Positions 1-11,367 are shown, counted from the first letter of the stretch. The stretch: DNA of 64,000 nt from Nemania diffusa (GCA_038501195.1 JBBPUQ010000001.1:5270001-5334000); one strand, 5' to 3'. Program-made: numbers and translations. The notes: generated by a model from the letters alone, not told the origin.

Positions 1-648
1 ATCCTGCACAAATGTAGGCATGCCTTTGTCATACAGGCGCCGATGTATGAAGCCATTAGAGCCAGTCGTGACCCACGATTTCAGCATTTTCTCAACTTCG
101 CCAATGAAGGGCTCCATTTCAACCGTCGTCGCACAAGTTAAGTCTTGATGCTTGTGATATATAGCGAAAGTCTGATCTTGTAGAAAGAAAGGCGAACATG
201 GCTTGCCATGGGGGTTGATATTATTATCAGGCCCAAGTTCCTGATCCGGGTAAGGACTAGGAGCGGAAATCGTTGGCACATGCGGAATTACAACATCATC
301 TAGGAAAGGTATTTCGAGATTATTGGCAGTGGTCGGATCCCAGAATCCGAAGTCAAGGTCGCCTCCGCCTATGACATTGGAGCTAGTATTAGTAGTGAGG
401 TTGGAATCATCCGGCAAACCCAGATGATCTGCTTGCTCTTGTCCATTGAGTGAAGTAATAACAGAGGTTTGGACGGCTTGGATTTCGCCCGCTGTCCTCA
501 AGTCTCGGCGCCGTTTCCTAGGTTGCGGATAAACACAATCCAAGTCCTTTTCAAGACATCGGCGACACTCGGGGACCTCTTTATCACACCTCCGTTTGGA
601 TTCTGCGCAGGGAATACAGGCTTTCTGACGCGGGGGAATTGCGGACAT
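1..648 (-). CDS. Zn2Cys6 fungal transcription factor, 5' part only
   Basis: N-terminal 216 codons of a fungal binuclear zinc-cluster regulator; the gene runs off the left edge. From the ATG at 646-648 the minus frame is open to base 1. Residues 11-38 hold six cysteines spaced C-x2-C-x6-C-x6-C-x2-C-x6-C (C11, C14, C21, C28, C31, C38) with basic residues after the first pair, which is the Zn2Cys6 DNA-binding signature. An Arg/Lys-rich linker (RKRRR near residue 44) follows, then an Asp/Asn/Pro-rich region. The family binds CGG-containing sites in the nucleus and often controls nearby metabolic genes. It is divergent from the aldo-keto reductase at 1452 across about 800 nt, so it may regulate it; that is inference from layout only. 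Target and full length are unknown. Confidence 0.88.
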   Translation of the reverse strand, partial: MSAIPPRQKACIPCAESKRRCDKEVPECRRCLEKDLDCVYPQPRKRRRDLRTAGEIQAVQTSVITSLNGQEQADHLGLPDDSNLTTNTSSNVIGGGDLDFGFWDPTTANNLEIPFLDDVVIPHVPTISAPSPYPDQELGPDNNINPHGKPCSPFFLQDQTFAIYHKHQDLTCATTVEMEPFIGEVEKMLKSWVTTGSNGFIHRRLYDKGMPTFVQD

Positions 649-1451
649 TTCGCGACAGGGTTGGTAACACCCGCAGGTTTAAATTTGAAGGTGAGGACTT
701 CGTTGAACTAGCGTGTAGTCAATTAGTTGCACGAAAGCGGCTTACAAATGGAGAGGCAATGAACCGCTTATAGTAATATTACCTTAATAGGAATAAAATA
801 GCTGGGTAAAGACGGGGTGAGTAAGCCAATGCGAAATCTCATTTATATAACATAGGAGCAAAGTAGGTAGTTACATATATGTATTCTCATTACACGCCGG
901 CTTGCTAAAATATTATAAGTATATTATTGTTTACATAACTAATACGATATTAGATTCACTTTACCGGTATAGTCAATGGGGGGAACCAAGCATTGATCCC
1001 TGTAGAATGTTAACTGAGAGAGTATCTGATGAGGTTTCTCGCGCTGAGCAAACTCAGACTCAATGGCAATAATACAATGTAGATACCGCGACTCCTTTGA
1101 TAAGCATGTGCTCAATCACTTTACTCTTGCAGAACATCTCAATCACTGTTCGCTGTGTAATCGCATAATTACTTAGACAGGATCTGATGGGGAGTCCTCA
1201 TAGCGGGCAATCTGCGGGGAGTTTGCGGGAAAAAGGTTCACTCATCAACACAACACGCTTTGACCGACTCTTAATCAGCGAACGTAACCATCAATTATCA
1301 GTCCACGTAGATCAAGCATGATTTCAAAGCAGTGGAATAAAAATTTTCTGCCTGCTTTTCTATGTCTATATAGATGGCAGGTAGCCGCCTCGAGGTTTTA
1401 CTCTCAATCACTTGGATGCTATCATTAACGTTTTATTAACGTAAAGACACC
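649..1451. promoter_or_regulatory. Divergent intergenic region with TATA-like site
   Basis: An 800-nt AT-rich spacer lies between the divergent zinc-cluster gene and the aldo-keto reductase, and presumably holds both promoters. A TATATAG element at 1367-1373 lies about 80 nt before the reductase ATG, a reasonable TATA position. I saw no coding stretch and no clear CGG-repeat operator. Confidence 0.4.
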
Positions 1452-2574
1452 ATGCCTCACAAAACACCGGTCAAGATTATTCTCGGCACGCACACGGTAA
1501 GATTGCTACTTAAAGTCATAAGCTACTTTAGACTGAAGAATATTAGGTCGGCGATAAAACTGTGACGCCCGGGCTCGCTCATTGGGATGAGCTGAAAGAT
1601 GTCCAAGCCCTTCTAGACACGTTTTACGGTCGCGGCCACAGACACATCGACACCGGCAGCAACTACCCTCACTCTGAGGAGCGCCTTGGTCAAGCTGGCG
1701 CTGCTTCCCGCTTCACCATTGTGACCAAAGTCCGCGATGGAATCCCCGGGTCTCATGAGCCTGCCAAGATAGAAGCGAGCATCAAGCAGTCACTCGATGA
1801 ACTGAAGACATCGACTGTAGACACTATGATGCTGCATGTTCCCGACCGAGAAACGCCCTTCCAAGACACAGCCAGAGCAATGAACGAAGCTTTTCTGAAA
1901 GGCCAGTTCAAGAAATTCGGGCTTTCGAACTATACCGCTGCCGAAGTACAGAAGTTCCTTGACATATGCGAGGAGAAGGGATATGTCAAGCCTAGCGTGT
2001 ATGAAGGACATTACAATGCGATCTTCAGAAGTGGCGAGAAGGAGCTTTTCCCACTTCTACGCAAACACAACATCTCATTTTACGGCTACAGGTGAGTTAG
2101 CGGACCAAAGGTATCTGGACTTAGGCTGACATTTGTACTAGTCCCGCAGCAGGCGGATTGTTCTCTGGACATGCTGGCACTTCAACCACCTCGAAGCGGT
2201 GGGACAACGATGTGAGTACCCCAAATAGTTTCCAGAGTAGTTAATATTGCTAACGAGGAAGAAAGAATCTCATCGGGAAGAATTATAATGGGTTTTATGG
2301 TCACCCGTTGATTCAGGCTTCCGTAGCCCCGATCCTTGCCCTTGCCGAGAAGCATGGCATCAGCGGCCACGCAGCTGCTCTACGCTGGACGGCTTTCCAT
2401 AGTATTCTAGATGGAAGTCATGGGGATGGGATCATCTTCACAGTGTCTAAGATGGAGCAGTTTAATCAGACTCTCGACGCGATTGATGCCGGTCCTCTAC
2501 CCGCTGATCTTGCAGACGCCTTTTCCTCTCTTTCCTCTACTACCGAGGGCTCTTCCCTCCCCTACCATCTCTAG
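1452..2574 (+). CDS. Aldo-keto reductase, AKR7 (aflatoxin aldehyde reductase) type
   Basis: NADPH-dependent carbonyl reductase of the cytosolic AKR superfamily. Exons 1452-1496, 1547-2091, 2142-2211 and 2266-2574 join in frame to 322 residues, a normal AKR7 length. All introns are GT-AG (50, 50 and 54 nt). The catalytic tetrad is visible: D50 and Y55 in the HIDTGSNYP stretch, K76 in VTKV and H112 in MMLH. The N-terminal LGTHT strand and the NLIGKNYNGFYGHP region near the cofactor site fit AKR7 members. The family reduces dialdehydes and other reactive carbonyls. The physiological substrate cannot be read from sequence. The divergent zinc-cluster regulator suggests inducible or metabolite-linked expression (inference). 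The first exon encodes only 15 residues, so the protein start depends on the first splice. Confidence 0.87.
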
Positions 2575-4044
2575 ATTAGTTCTTGTATATACTAGTCTTG
2601 ACCACATACAATACGAGAATGGTAGAGTAACTTTTGCATATATGATCTTCATGAGTCAGCCTTGTAGGATTGTGGAAGCTACATGAAGCCTTCTCGTAGA
2701 GGTGCGTGAAGAATTAGTCGACGTCGATTTATAAGTATTTTAAACTCTCACCGTATAGAGACCTTGTGATCATGTAGTTATTTTAATAACCACTGTGACT
2801 TACTATCCTATCCAGTTTTCGTCTTTAAAAGAGAGTTGACATATTGCGGCATGAATATACGCCAGGTGAATTCACTCTTCCAATCTCAGGGACCTAAGAA
2901 TTACCTCGCGTAAGATGTAATACTCTAGTGTGAAATTCCCTTACTCGGCTTTTCCGACTAGCTATTCGTGTTCGATTTACCATCCGACCTTTTCATTTCG
3001 TAAAAGCCCACAGAAGAGGCATGCATCTTGTCTAAGGAAGCACTGCCTCCCCTGATTGAACCATGCCTTCTTAGATATACTTCATTTTCGTAAGGCGTGT
3101 CCCGCTAATCGCGCATCAGCTTGTGCAAGATAGCAAAGTAAATCAGCATTTAAACTCCCGTATTACACAAACGGTATTACCTTTTTTACGAATGTTAATA
3201 GTATTTATGCCTAATACCATAACGTACTATTAATCTTAGCTCCGGGAATCCGGAATTGCTGCAGACATTTGCAGTGTGACGTGTCATCAAGTTAGATAGT
3301 AATCGTGCAACTGTAACACTGCAAGTCTATATAGGCTAGCTACTGAAACGAAGCGTGCAATATACACACAACACACTCTAGAGGACTAGCCACGGCCATC
3401 TAAATCACTTCTAGAGACTTGAGGCAATAAAAACGAGTAGTCTAGTAAAACAATCGAATAATATTGGTGTAGCAAACCCATATATGAGCTGCCTAGCAGC
3501 CTAGTCGGCCGATGCCGAGAGGAATCTCTTGTTGGCATGCCACCTTTTCCCCCGATAGAAAACTATCTTCTTTTCTAGCTAATAAATAGAAAATGAGAAA
3601 ACTAGGGTCCTGATAACCTAATCAACACGACCCCCTGCAGCAGTGTCGCACGCACTATCTCACTACCTAAGTACTTCAATCGGCAAAATAGCTTGAAGCC
3701 TCTCACCATCCCAGGTACTTCTGGCTCTTAGCTGTCCTACCCCTTTCTCCCAGTCTGGCAATGCCAAGGTTAAAAGAGGTCACGATTCCTGTTATTTCCA
3801 AGGACTGCATCATATAAATAAACTGAAAATTTCTAGAGATATCGAAGCTACTCTACCTTTGGTGAACGACTCAGTTTATACATAATAGAGCATATAAGAA
3901 TAACCTGAACATATGAAGCCCAAACAATAAAAGAGTGGCTATTGTGTGTGGGTCAACAGATCTTCCTTTATCATATGAATTATGCCTCCCAAGGCAGATG
4001 CGATCATACGACTTCGCCCCGCACACACGATACTGAGTAAATAT
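2575..4044. other. Gene-free AT-rich stretch containing half of a diverged repeat pair
   Basis: No open frame with family resemblance was found. Bases 3579-3681 resemble 5108-5209 (see the repeat entry). Many short AT tracts and scattered stops suggest old decayed DNA rather than a gene too short to see. Confidence 0.45.
3579..3681 (+). repeat. Diverged dispersed repeat, copy A
   Basis: This segment aligns colinearly with 5108-5209. Both contain AATAAATAGAAAATG, then a GATAA-CCTAATCAA block, then CACTATC followed by a variant of CAGTACCTAAGTA-TTCAA, with small indels between. The similarity is well above chance but below what a young transposon would show. The parent element is unknown. Confidence 0.5.
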
Positions 4045-4443
4045 CTAGCAGTTGTTGCTGCCACAGTGACCACTAACGAAACGAAAGGATTGAGCATCTT
4101 GATACTGAGAAATGTCCCAGCATAGACTGTTGGTAGGAATCGTCGAGCAAGTGTCTTGGCAAGGGCATTTTTCGCGAGGAGAGACGACTAGGGCGAAGTC
4201 GCCAGTGCCGACATCGCCGCCGTGGAAAAGGATCGATCGACGACCAGGTTCATTAAGACAGCCTGCGTTGGAGACTTGCACGGATTGGCCACAGTTCTGA
4301 GAGCAATCCGTGTCATCACAGAACATGGCCCAGAAGTCGAGTTGAGCAGATTCAATGACGGTGTTGTTGAAGGGTGATGAAGTTGCCAAAGGAATGGCGG
4401 CGGTCGCGGCGATTAAAAGGGCAAGGGGCTTGGTGGTGAACAT
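4045..4443 (-). CDS. Small secreted cysteine-rich protein (10 Cys)
   Basis: Single-exon 132-residue protein. Residues 1-22 form a signal peptide: a basic residue near the start, a hydrophobic LALLIAATAAIPLA core, then Ser/Pro. The mature part has ten cysteines at 42, 47, 51, 62, 93, 95, 99, 108, 127 and 132, an even number that fits five disulfides, plus an N-glycosylation sequon (NNT at 26-28). The last residue is cysteine. This is the usual form of apoplastic fungal proteins, including effector candidates, but no known fold could be assigned and a role in host interaction is not shown. It sits alone in AT-rich DNA between gene relics, a common setting for such genes. The ATG has a TATA element 170 nt upstream. 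Confidence 0.72.
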   Translation of the reverse strand: MFTTKPLALLIAATAAIPLATSSPFNNTVIESAQLDFWAMFCDDTDCSQNCGQSVQVSNAGCLNEPGRRSILFHGGDVGTGDFALVVSPREKCPCQDTCSTIPTNSLCWDISQYQDAQSFRFVSGHCGSNNC

Positions 4444-4610
4444 TTTGGTGGATATAATCTCTTATACGCTTATCGAAGAAGAAACTTTTTTTAATAAGAC
4501 ACAAGCAAGTTTACGTCTTGAAGGTGGCTGTGTGGTTGGATTCAACTGTTTGTGGGTGTGAGATGATGATGGTGACGAAAGCGAACAAGAATACAGCGGG
4601 AGTTTAAGAG

Positions 4611-4618
4611 TTTATATA
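4611..4618 (-). promoter_or_regulatory. TATA box candidate for the secreted cysteine-rich gene
   Basis: On the minus strand this reads TATATAAA, about 170 nt before the ATG at 4443. Position and sequence fit a core promoter with a 5' leader of roughly 130-140 nt. Confidence 0.35.
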
Positions 4619-6546
4619 TTCGAGATCGTACAACAAGTCTCTTAATAATCTCTTTCTCTCTCTCAAGAAGAGATATCCACCTTTACGTCTTATCATAGGA
4701 TTACATAATGTGACTTAGCGAACACTTTCTCCGTCTACCTTACTTCATTTTGTGGCTTTGCATTGAGCTTTCGAGTCTCAAGTTTCCAGTATGGTGGCCA
4801 ACCATTTCCCCTGCTCTTATTGTGTAACACTCTGGGCTTTAGTAAACAATGTTTTCTTATTGGGAGACACCCAAAATAGCTTCATCAAAAGGCTTCTCGA
4901 ATTATCCGAATCACAGCCAGATTTATTAGAAATATAAGGCAAACTTTATGCGGTACACAGCATTTTGGAGACCCAACGAATAGTAACAATAGCACTTCCA
5001 ACGATTTTCTTACTTGGATAATCTTGGAATCAAAACAGCAGGTAGAATTTAATGTAGAGAACTTTCCTGCCTAGCTAACTCGGGCGACCCGCAGAAGGGG
5101 CTGTCAGAAATAAATAGAAAATGTCAACGCGGATAAGCCTAATCAATGAGTTCCCCTACTCCTAAGTGCTAGCTTGCCCACACTATCACAGTACCTTAAT
5201 ATTTCAAACAAGAGAACATATTGTTTGATTGATTCCGTTTAACGTCGGTACGGGGTGCTTGGGCACTCAGTGGCTTTGTAAAAACCTCTTCATATGTTCC
5301 GAGTGTGGCAAGCTCTATTGATAATCCAACATTACATGATATCGTGTAATATAGGCATACTGTTAAATTATGCCTTCATAGGTTTAATATTCTAGTATTC
5401 GTAGTTACTACGACCTGATCTACCAAACTGAGGCGTCGCTGTCCTCTTTCTTATAGCTATGTTCGCCAGCTGTATCAGAAAGCTACGCCTTCTACTTTTA
5501 CCCTAATTACTCTTGTCCTAGTACCTAACTAAGCAGTGTCACTTATCGTAACTATTTGTGGTTTTACGTACATTTTTTAGCTTTTAACCTTAAATTTAAA
5601 CTATTTATAGCGCCGTAGCCTCCCTAACCCCAAATGGAAATATTAAACGACTATGTTCTCAGACTACCAGGTCAGAGCCGAAAGCCAAGTTAACTTTTTT
5701 ACCTACACGTACTGCATATGCATATATAATATCAGCAGTATTTTTCACAAAAACAAAAAAATATATATTTATAGCTTTACTTTATTACAAAATTTCAACT
5801 GCCACTATAACAGCAGTAGCTCGCATGTAGCTTAATAAGGTGAAAAATTAAGCTGTAGCAGGCTTGAGTACTTAAAACGCTATAACTACCTATGTAACTA
5901 CTTTAAACAACACATTTAACATCGATTTTACCAGTCCGATCCTTTCAACGCTTTATACGTCAGGCAAGTTTAAGAAAAAGCGGAGCAATTAAGGGGCATG
6001 GTTATGCTAGTAAAACATCGCTTCCTAAAATCCGAGATCCCGGCTGAAAGTCCCACTCGGTGAAGGGACATGATTTGCTAGACGAGTTGTTGGTAATAGA
6101 TCGGTAGCCGGCTTCTCCCAAGGGATGCTCACTCTGGCCTCTAATAATGCAGCAACAATATCCAACAATTTCTCCATTTGGAAGCAAACAGCTGATCGGG
6201 AGAGCCTTACCGGACAACCTCTGTCAGAGTTTTCTTACGTATTACAAACATAAGCTTGTTTGCGTCACACTACGTGCGACTACTAACTAGTTAAATCTCA
6301 GATCAAGTTTGGAATCAGAAGAAAGGAATCCCCCCTCGCTACTTTTCTGCGGCTCTGTAGCATAATTAACTGATAAGCGGCAAGGGGTACAAAATGATGC
6401 CCATTGTGACTTTCTCTGGCTATGCCACATTCGCGGCTCTTCTCAACACGTCACTTATATACTAGCCATCATTTCTTTAAGTTTATATCGGAAATACAGT
6501 TGTACTTGTTAGTTTGACCTCCGGTACGAGGTTTGTGCATTATATT
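4619..6546. other. Gene-free AT-rich stretch
   Basis: It contains copy B of the diverged repeat (5108-5209) and long A/T-rich blocks, for example around 5690-5780. A minus-strand open frame at 6002-6217 has no recognisable domain and is not called. No RNA gene was seen. Confidence 0.45.
5108..5209 (+). repeat. Diverged dispersed repeat, copy B
   Basis: Partner of 3579-3681 in the same orientation. It shares three colinear blocks separated by small indels. The copies lie about 1.5 kb apart, flanking the secreted-protein gene at 4045-4443, so that gene sits between two remnants of one repeat family. Confidence 0.5.
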
Positions 6547-7963
6547 ATGCATGCCAATTTAAAGTTAATGATAGGATTTCTCTTAATTGTAAGTATCGGG
6601 TTGTCCATTAATCTTAAAAGTAAAATATCTCTTAAGCCGCAAACCTGTGTAAATTCCAGCTATCTTGATAATTCATTAGCTGACTAGGTACCGAGTGAAG
6701 TATTCTTCGTTGATAGGATATGCCCGCTTAACATGCTGGAAAGATCCGACATCCCACTTCTTCCAAGCCGAACGAGCACACGTCGCAAGCTACTCGACGT
6801 ATCGGATACAAGAATCTGAAGCCTTCGCCGACTCAGCAGCGACGAGGCAACAGCTGCATGGCAGTAGCAGAAACAAACCTCCTGAGCTATGTATTGGCAT
6901 TTCTTCAGTAGAAAGGAAGGGTATCTCTTACCTCAAGTCGACCCTAGGGTCACTCCAACACGGCCTGAGTGCAGAAGAGCGCGCGCGTCTTTACTTCATT
7001 GTCCTCCTTGCGCATACAAATCAAGCAGATCACACAGCTTACGGTCAGCCATGGCTAGCCAACCTGGCTGATCGACTTCCGTCATATAGCGATAACGCCG
7101 AACGATCCATTTTGGCTAACATTATGGAATCTAATCAAAGTCATGGTACCAAAGCCAAGTTTGACTACTCAATCGTTATGGAAGAGTGTGAGAAAACCGG
7201 TGCGTCCGAGATCTTAATGATCGAAGATGATGTGGTATTTATGGACGGTTGGTGGCCCCGTGTTGAGGAAGCATTAGCCATAGCTACCCATAAGACTTGG
7301 GACCTAGGACACAAAGATTGTAAGGCCATGAACCGTGTATTTATAGAGCTAGGAGATGTGCAATCTAGTGTATTACGGCTAATAGGAGATATAGTCTTAT
7401 ATCTACGGCTCTTTTACTACGAAGCCCTCCTTGGCTGGAATTCGGAATCTTGGTTAATATACCTTGTCTCATCGCTTGCTGTCGTGACTGGCGTTCTAGG
7501 TGCCTTGCTCCCTATTCGACGATACATTCTTCCGTCACGACCATATCTCACTCGCTTCGGGATATTTCTTATCACTTTCGTTTTTACTCCCTGTGTGATC
7601 ATCCTGTATTTCGCCGCGGGTGCTAATTGCGTTCTTCCGCGACCTCCTGGTGTACACCTTATGCCAAAAAATGCATGCTGTGGACAGGGGCTTGTGTTCC
7701 AACGCTCGAAAGTTATAAATGAGTTGCTGCCCCTATTCAACAATAATAAGTGGTCAGAGGTTGCAACAGATAGCTTCATTGAAGAGTATGCGGACACAAC
7801 AAAAGGGCTGCGCTGGGCCCTGACACCGGTTGTGATGCAGCATATAGGCGGGCAGAGTAGTCATGGTGTTTACAGAGGTGGAGGGATGACACCAAACCGT
7901 CTATGGAACTATAAATTTGAAGATTATGATGCGAGTAGCTTATCCAAGGAACTTGTTCCATGA
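6547..7963 (+). pseudogene. PGAP4-like GPI-glycan glycosyltransferase, broken N-terminus
   Basis: Resembles fungal PGAP4/TMEM246-type proteins, Golgi enzymes that add a GalNAc side chain to the GPI core. From about 6785 to the stop at 7961-7963 one frame is open and well conserved: PPELCIGISSVERKG, the acidic EDDVVF metal-binding motif, then two hydrophobic helices inside the transferase domain (about 7450-7510 and 7555-7625), a PGAP4 hallmark, and a GQGLVF segment. The N-terminal part lies in another frame. ATG 6547 opens a membrane anchor (LMIGFLLIVSIGLSI) and luminal sequence, meets TAG at 6685-6687, continues with VPSEVFF and ICPLNMLERSDIPLLPS, and must shift frame between about 6765 and 6790 to reach the conserved part. 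No intron seems to repair both lesions. A gene with an unusual 5' structure remains possible. In the conserved frame the only early start is GTG at 6695. Confidence 0.68.
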
Positions 7964-9067
7964 AAGCTTCCGAAGCATTATGCCTGTCATCTTTAGCATT
8001 TCACGCAATGACTTTCTATCAAATATCTAGTTCGTCCCCTACTTTTCTGGGCTAAGATAAGCTACTATAGCTTTGTGAAGCTTAGGACACAGCATTATAT
8101 GTCATAGATTCTGTCTTCGCGTTACAAAGTAGTCACAATCACAGCATGGCTGACGGGACGTCTGTCATTTACTACCGCGATAAGTAAGACCGTATGGAGA
8201 TAATTCATGGCTAGTTTTCCATTTCCCAATTCTCCTAAGAATACACTTGGAGTTTACCGTCAACCTCTCTAAAATCAGAATGGACCCATTATAGGACTCA
8301 TAATCTATGCAGTTTCTATATACACTGGTAAAGCCGAACTGTGCCGCAAGTAACGCCCCAATTTCAAAAAACCAACAAGCCTACATTGTAAAGTTAGTAC
8401 TCAAGCCAACAGTGATATTTTTGTGGCGCACATGGCCCGTAGCAAAATCAGCTGAAGAATGCCGCATGAAACCGGTAGCCGGCTATGTAGTGGCGTGACT
8501 ATTTACCTAATTTAAGACAACATGCTACCTGGGTTAATGCACCTTGCGCCTCCGTTTCAAGTTACGTCAAGAGTTGCTAGATAGGTGGCCTGTTTTTGGT
8601 TCAAGAGTAAACCCTATAGCGCGCCCTCGATGCCCTTCGAGAAGCTTCGAAGTCTCTGAAGCCCCCTGGCGTCAAATATACCAACTAACCGAAACTCCCG
8701 TCCCCATTGAATAGATCTTACCTACTACAGATGGGGCGTAAATTATATAAATAGAACTCATCATTAGTTGGTGCTTTCTAGCCTGTAGTCACCATTTCAC
8801 TCACAACATATTAGTACCGAAGGCATGTGACAGTATAATTATTATAGTCCCTGATGTTCAGATCCTTAATGCTCTAGATAGTTTTCTCTAAAAAAAAACG
8901 CGAGCCAATCCCTGCTTGTTATTCTCTTCTACGTTAGTCCCTCCCCTCTAACCTCTTCATTATACTATCATTGCCTCCTTCCCTTGCAGCCCAGGAACAT
9001 GACAGACCCCCCTTATCCTTGAACTTGGGTAAATATTATGTTACAGCCTCCTCTCTTGCTTTTAATG
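7964..9067. other. Gene-free stretch after the PGAP4-like relic
   Basis: Only short open frames without family resemblance were seen. No RNA gene or intact repeat was recognised. Confidence 0.4.
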
Positions 9068-9232
9068 CAGCTCTGTATAGCACTGTGCCACGTCGACCCC
9101 CTCATTCTTGCTAGGGCTTCCTTGCCAGGGCTCAGCATGCTTGAGATCAATGCCAGGGTCTGCCTCGACTAGGAGTTTCAGAACCTCTAGATTGCCGAGG
9201 TCAGCCGCTACGATGTGAGCGGAGCTTTCTTT
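9068..9232 (-). pseudogene. Ankyrin-repeat fragment
   Basis: The minus strand is open for about 55 codons and reads like an ankyrin unit: SAHIVAADLGNLEVLKLLVE, then an acidic turn. That matches the alanine-histidine, alanine-alanine, G-N-L-E-V and K-L-L spacing of the repeat. There is no start codon, no further repeats and no partner domain. It is best read as the remnant of a decayed ankyrin gene, a large and fast-turning family in filamentous fungi. A tiny exon of a live gene is less likely because neither flank offers coding sequence. Confidence 0.5.
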
Positions 9233-10149
9233 CTATGTACGTCTAGCCATGCTATAACATTAGACGAAGAATCTCCTGGGAAGATTTAGGGGAGAGAGAG
9301 GAGCAGGCTTGGTCGTATAAGGATCTCAGTCTTCGCGTTACATGTGGCGCACTCGGCAATGGAATTGAGTAGTACTAGTTTTTGATTGGATTCGGTGCTG
9401 GCGCACAAATTTGATAGACTCTAAATATTGTACATCTCCCTAACCCCTATCTTATCATCGTGAGCATGGTTCTTATGGTCGACGGTCAGCCCTTGTATAA
9501 AGACAACAAGCTATAATTACGCTCATTGAACCGACGTAAGTGGACAGATAACTTCGTATAATAGACACGAGCTTTTTTCTATCCTTCTTGCTTAACTACG
9601 ACGGGCTGTTATGCCGAACATCTTGAGTTTCTTAATATGGTTGAGATCTTCAACCCCTAAACGCTGACATTAGTTTAGAACTATGGAGTGCGTGCCACTA
9701 ATAACACATCAATGTCACAGCCCCATATATAAGACCTGCAAACCGTCAAGGTTCCTACCTTGACAACGTTCTACTTTTGGTAGTGTCGTGGCTTAGCGTT
9801 GCAATTCTGTTTCGTGACAATCAAAGATCAACGGTAGCCTTAAGAGAAATCCTTCGAGGCTTGATGAGTATTACTTCCTGACTGAAATAACAATAATCTT
9901 CAAGATGCAAGAGGGGCTGAGGATGTCTAATAAACCTATTATGGTACGATATCGAAGTGCGCACTCAGCCTAGAAATTTTGGGGTGATGAAAGAGGCGCT
10001 CTAGCCTCTATCAACATCGACGAGTGTCATTGACAAGTTGTAGAAACGTAGTTAGGAATATAAGATAGGGATAAGACACCATCAACACTTACATACCTAA
10101 CACTAACATTACTTATACTTTCTACCCCTAGCAATGTGAGATTTTTAAC
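9233..10149. other. Gene-free stretch between two relics
   Basis: No coding frame, RNA gene or repeat could be supported. Confidence 0.4.
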
Positions 10150-10509
10150 ATGAAGTTCTCCATCTTGAGCTCTCTTCTCCTCTCCTAGCAACTTTCCGCT
10201 ATCCTCACTACCCCCTCAGCCTACAGGATACCACAGACGCGCTTTATATCCGAGAACAAAGGAGTATTCTATACTAAAGAGGGCACTATAAAGATACTTG
10301 ATCATAGAACCTTGTTCATATACAAGCTGTCTATATTGTGGGAATATAAAGTGACTAGTGAGACTCGGCTCTAGAGCTACGAGTTAGATAACATAATACT
10401 ATCGAGTTTGAAATTTATACTATGCCGAGGCGGCACCTACTATTCAACATGGGCAGCAGCCCCGTCGACATCAACACGCGAAGCTAGTCGAGGCGCTCTC
10501 ATTGACTAA
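10150..10509 (+). pseudogene. Secreted-protein relic with two in-frame TAG codons
   Basis: From ATG 10150 one frame reads through 119 codons to TAA 10507-10509 with only two interruptions, TAG at 10186-10188 and TAG at 10372-10374. The first residues (MKFSILSSLLLS) are a textbook start of a signal peptide, and the hydrophobic/Ser/Thr pattern continues past the first stop. A later GTIKILDHRTLFI stretch resembles the opening of DM13-type domains, but this match is weak and the rest does not confirm it. Stops of the CAG-to-TAG kind would fit C-to-T mutation such as RIP, although the original codons are unknown. It is probably a dead gene. Confidence 0.45.
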
Positions 10510-11367
10510 CCAGCTAGGTTGTGTAGATTACTTGGAGGCACTACTCCTATCTAGCTATTTCATGAGTTAAAAGGGATACCACATTCGTTCAACAAGTCCA
10601 ACCTAGTAGGTACACTACGGCAGAGTGAAGGGGGTGGAGTGTCGTTAAAAAGTAAGGGCTAAACTATGTGCACCCATCCGGCTGCTGAAACAAATGTGTA
10701 ATGTAACTATTTCTTTCTCTACAGTCAGTCCCAAAGAGGGGATAATCATCAAAGTTACATCTAAGCTTAAATGTTCATTAGCTCCGGCATTAGGCAAGGG
10801 ACCGGTTCTCATCCCCAATACAGTAAGCACAGCCGGCAAAGGTGTATAGTATGTCACGTAATTGTGCCCAGCAACACTGAAGGGACCATCACGGGTGTAG
10901 CGGTACGTATAATAGCTGCATGCGGTCAATATTCCCGCCATGATAACGACGTACTCTTGGCAGTCGTGTTCCGCGACAGAGACTAACTTTTGACTTGTGA
11001 CATGGAAACAGTTTGAATACGAGATTTCTTCATTCAATCAGTGAGGGGTTGGCTTGATAGTAAAGGCTAGGTTTGAGGTGTACAATTCTAGATGCACTGA
11101 GGTCATCACGAAGACTGAATTATTATTTGCTGCGTGGGAAACAATGTAACAGTCCACCAAACAGACTGCGAGCCTACATGATTATCTATAAGAAGCAGAT
11201 ATCCTACACATTCTACGTGTCTTTCGGGATGCCACAATAAACCCATCTAACTGTCGATCTGATCATTCCACCCGAGCCAATTCCCCAAACTAATACATCA
11301 AACAGTAAGTAGTTTACTTCATTTTCTTTGATATACCCAAACCTCTCCTAACTGTCAATACCTAGAA
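10510..11367. other. Stretch without a supported gene
   Basis: A 130-codon open frame on the minus strand (10645-11037) begins with TTG, has no ATG near its start and shows no recognisable domain. It is recorded as rejected. Confidence 0.35.

Noticed and set aside
6002..6217. 71-codon frame, minus strand, with a CCC cluster
   Set aside because: No recognisable domain and no splice partners; left as unexplained sequence.
10645..11037. 130-codon open frame, minus strand
   Set aside because: Begins with TTG, no ATG near the start, no domain, and surrounded by relics; length is within chance for this window.
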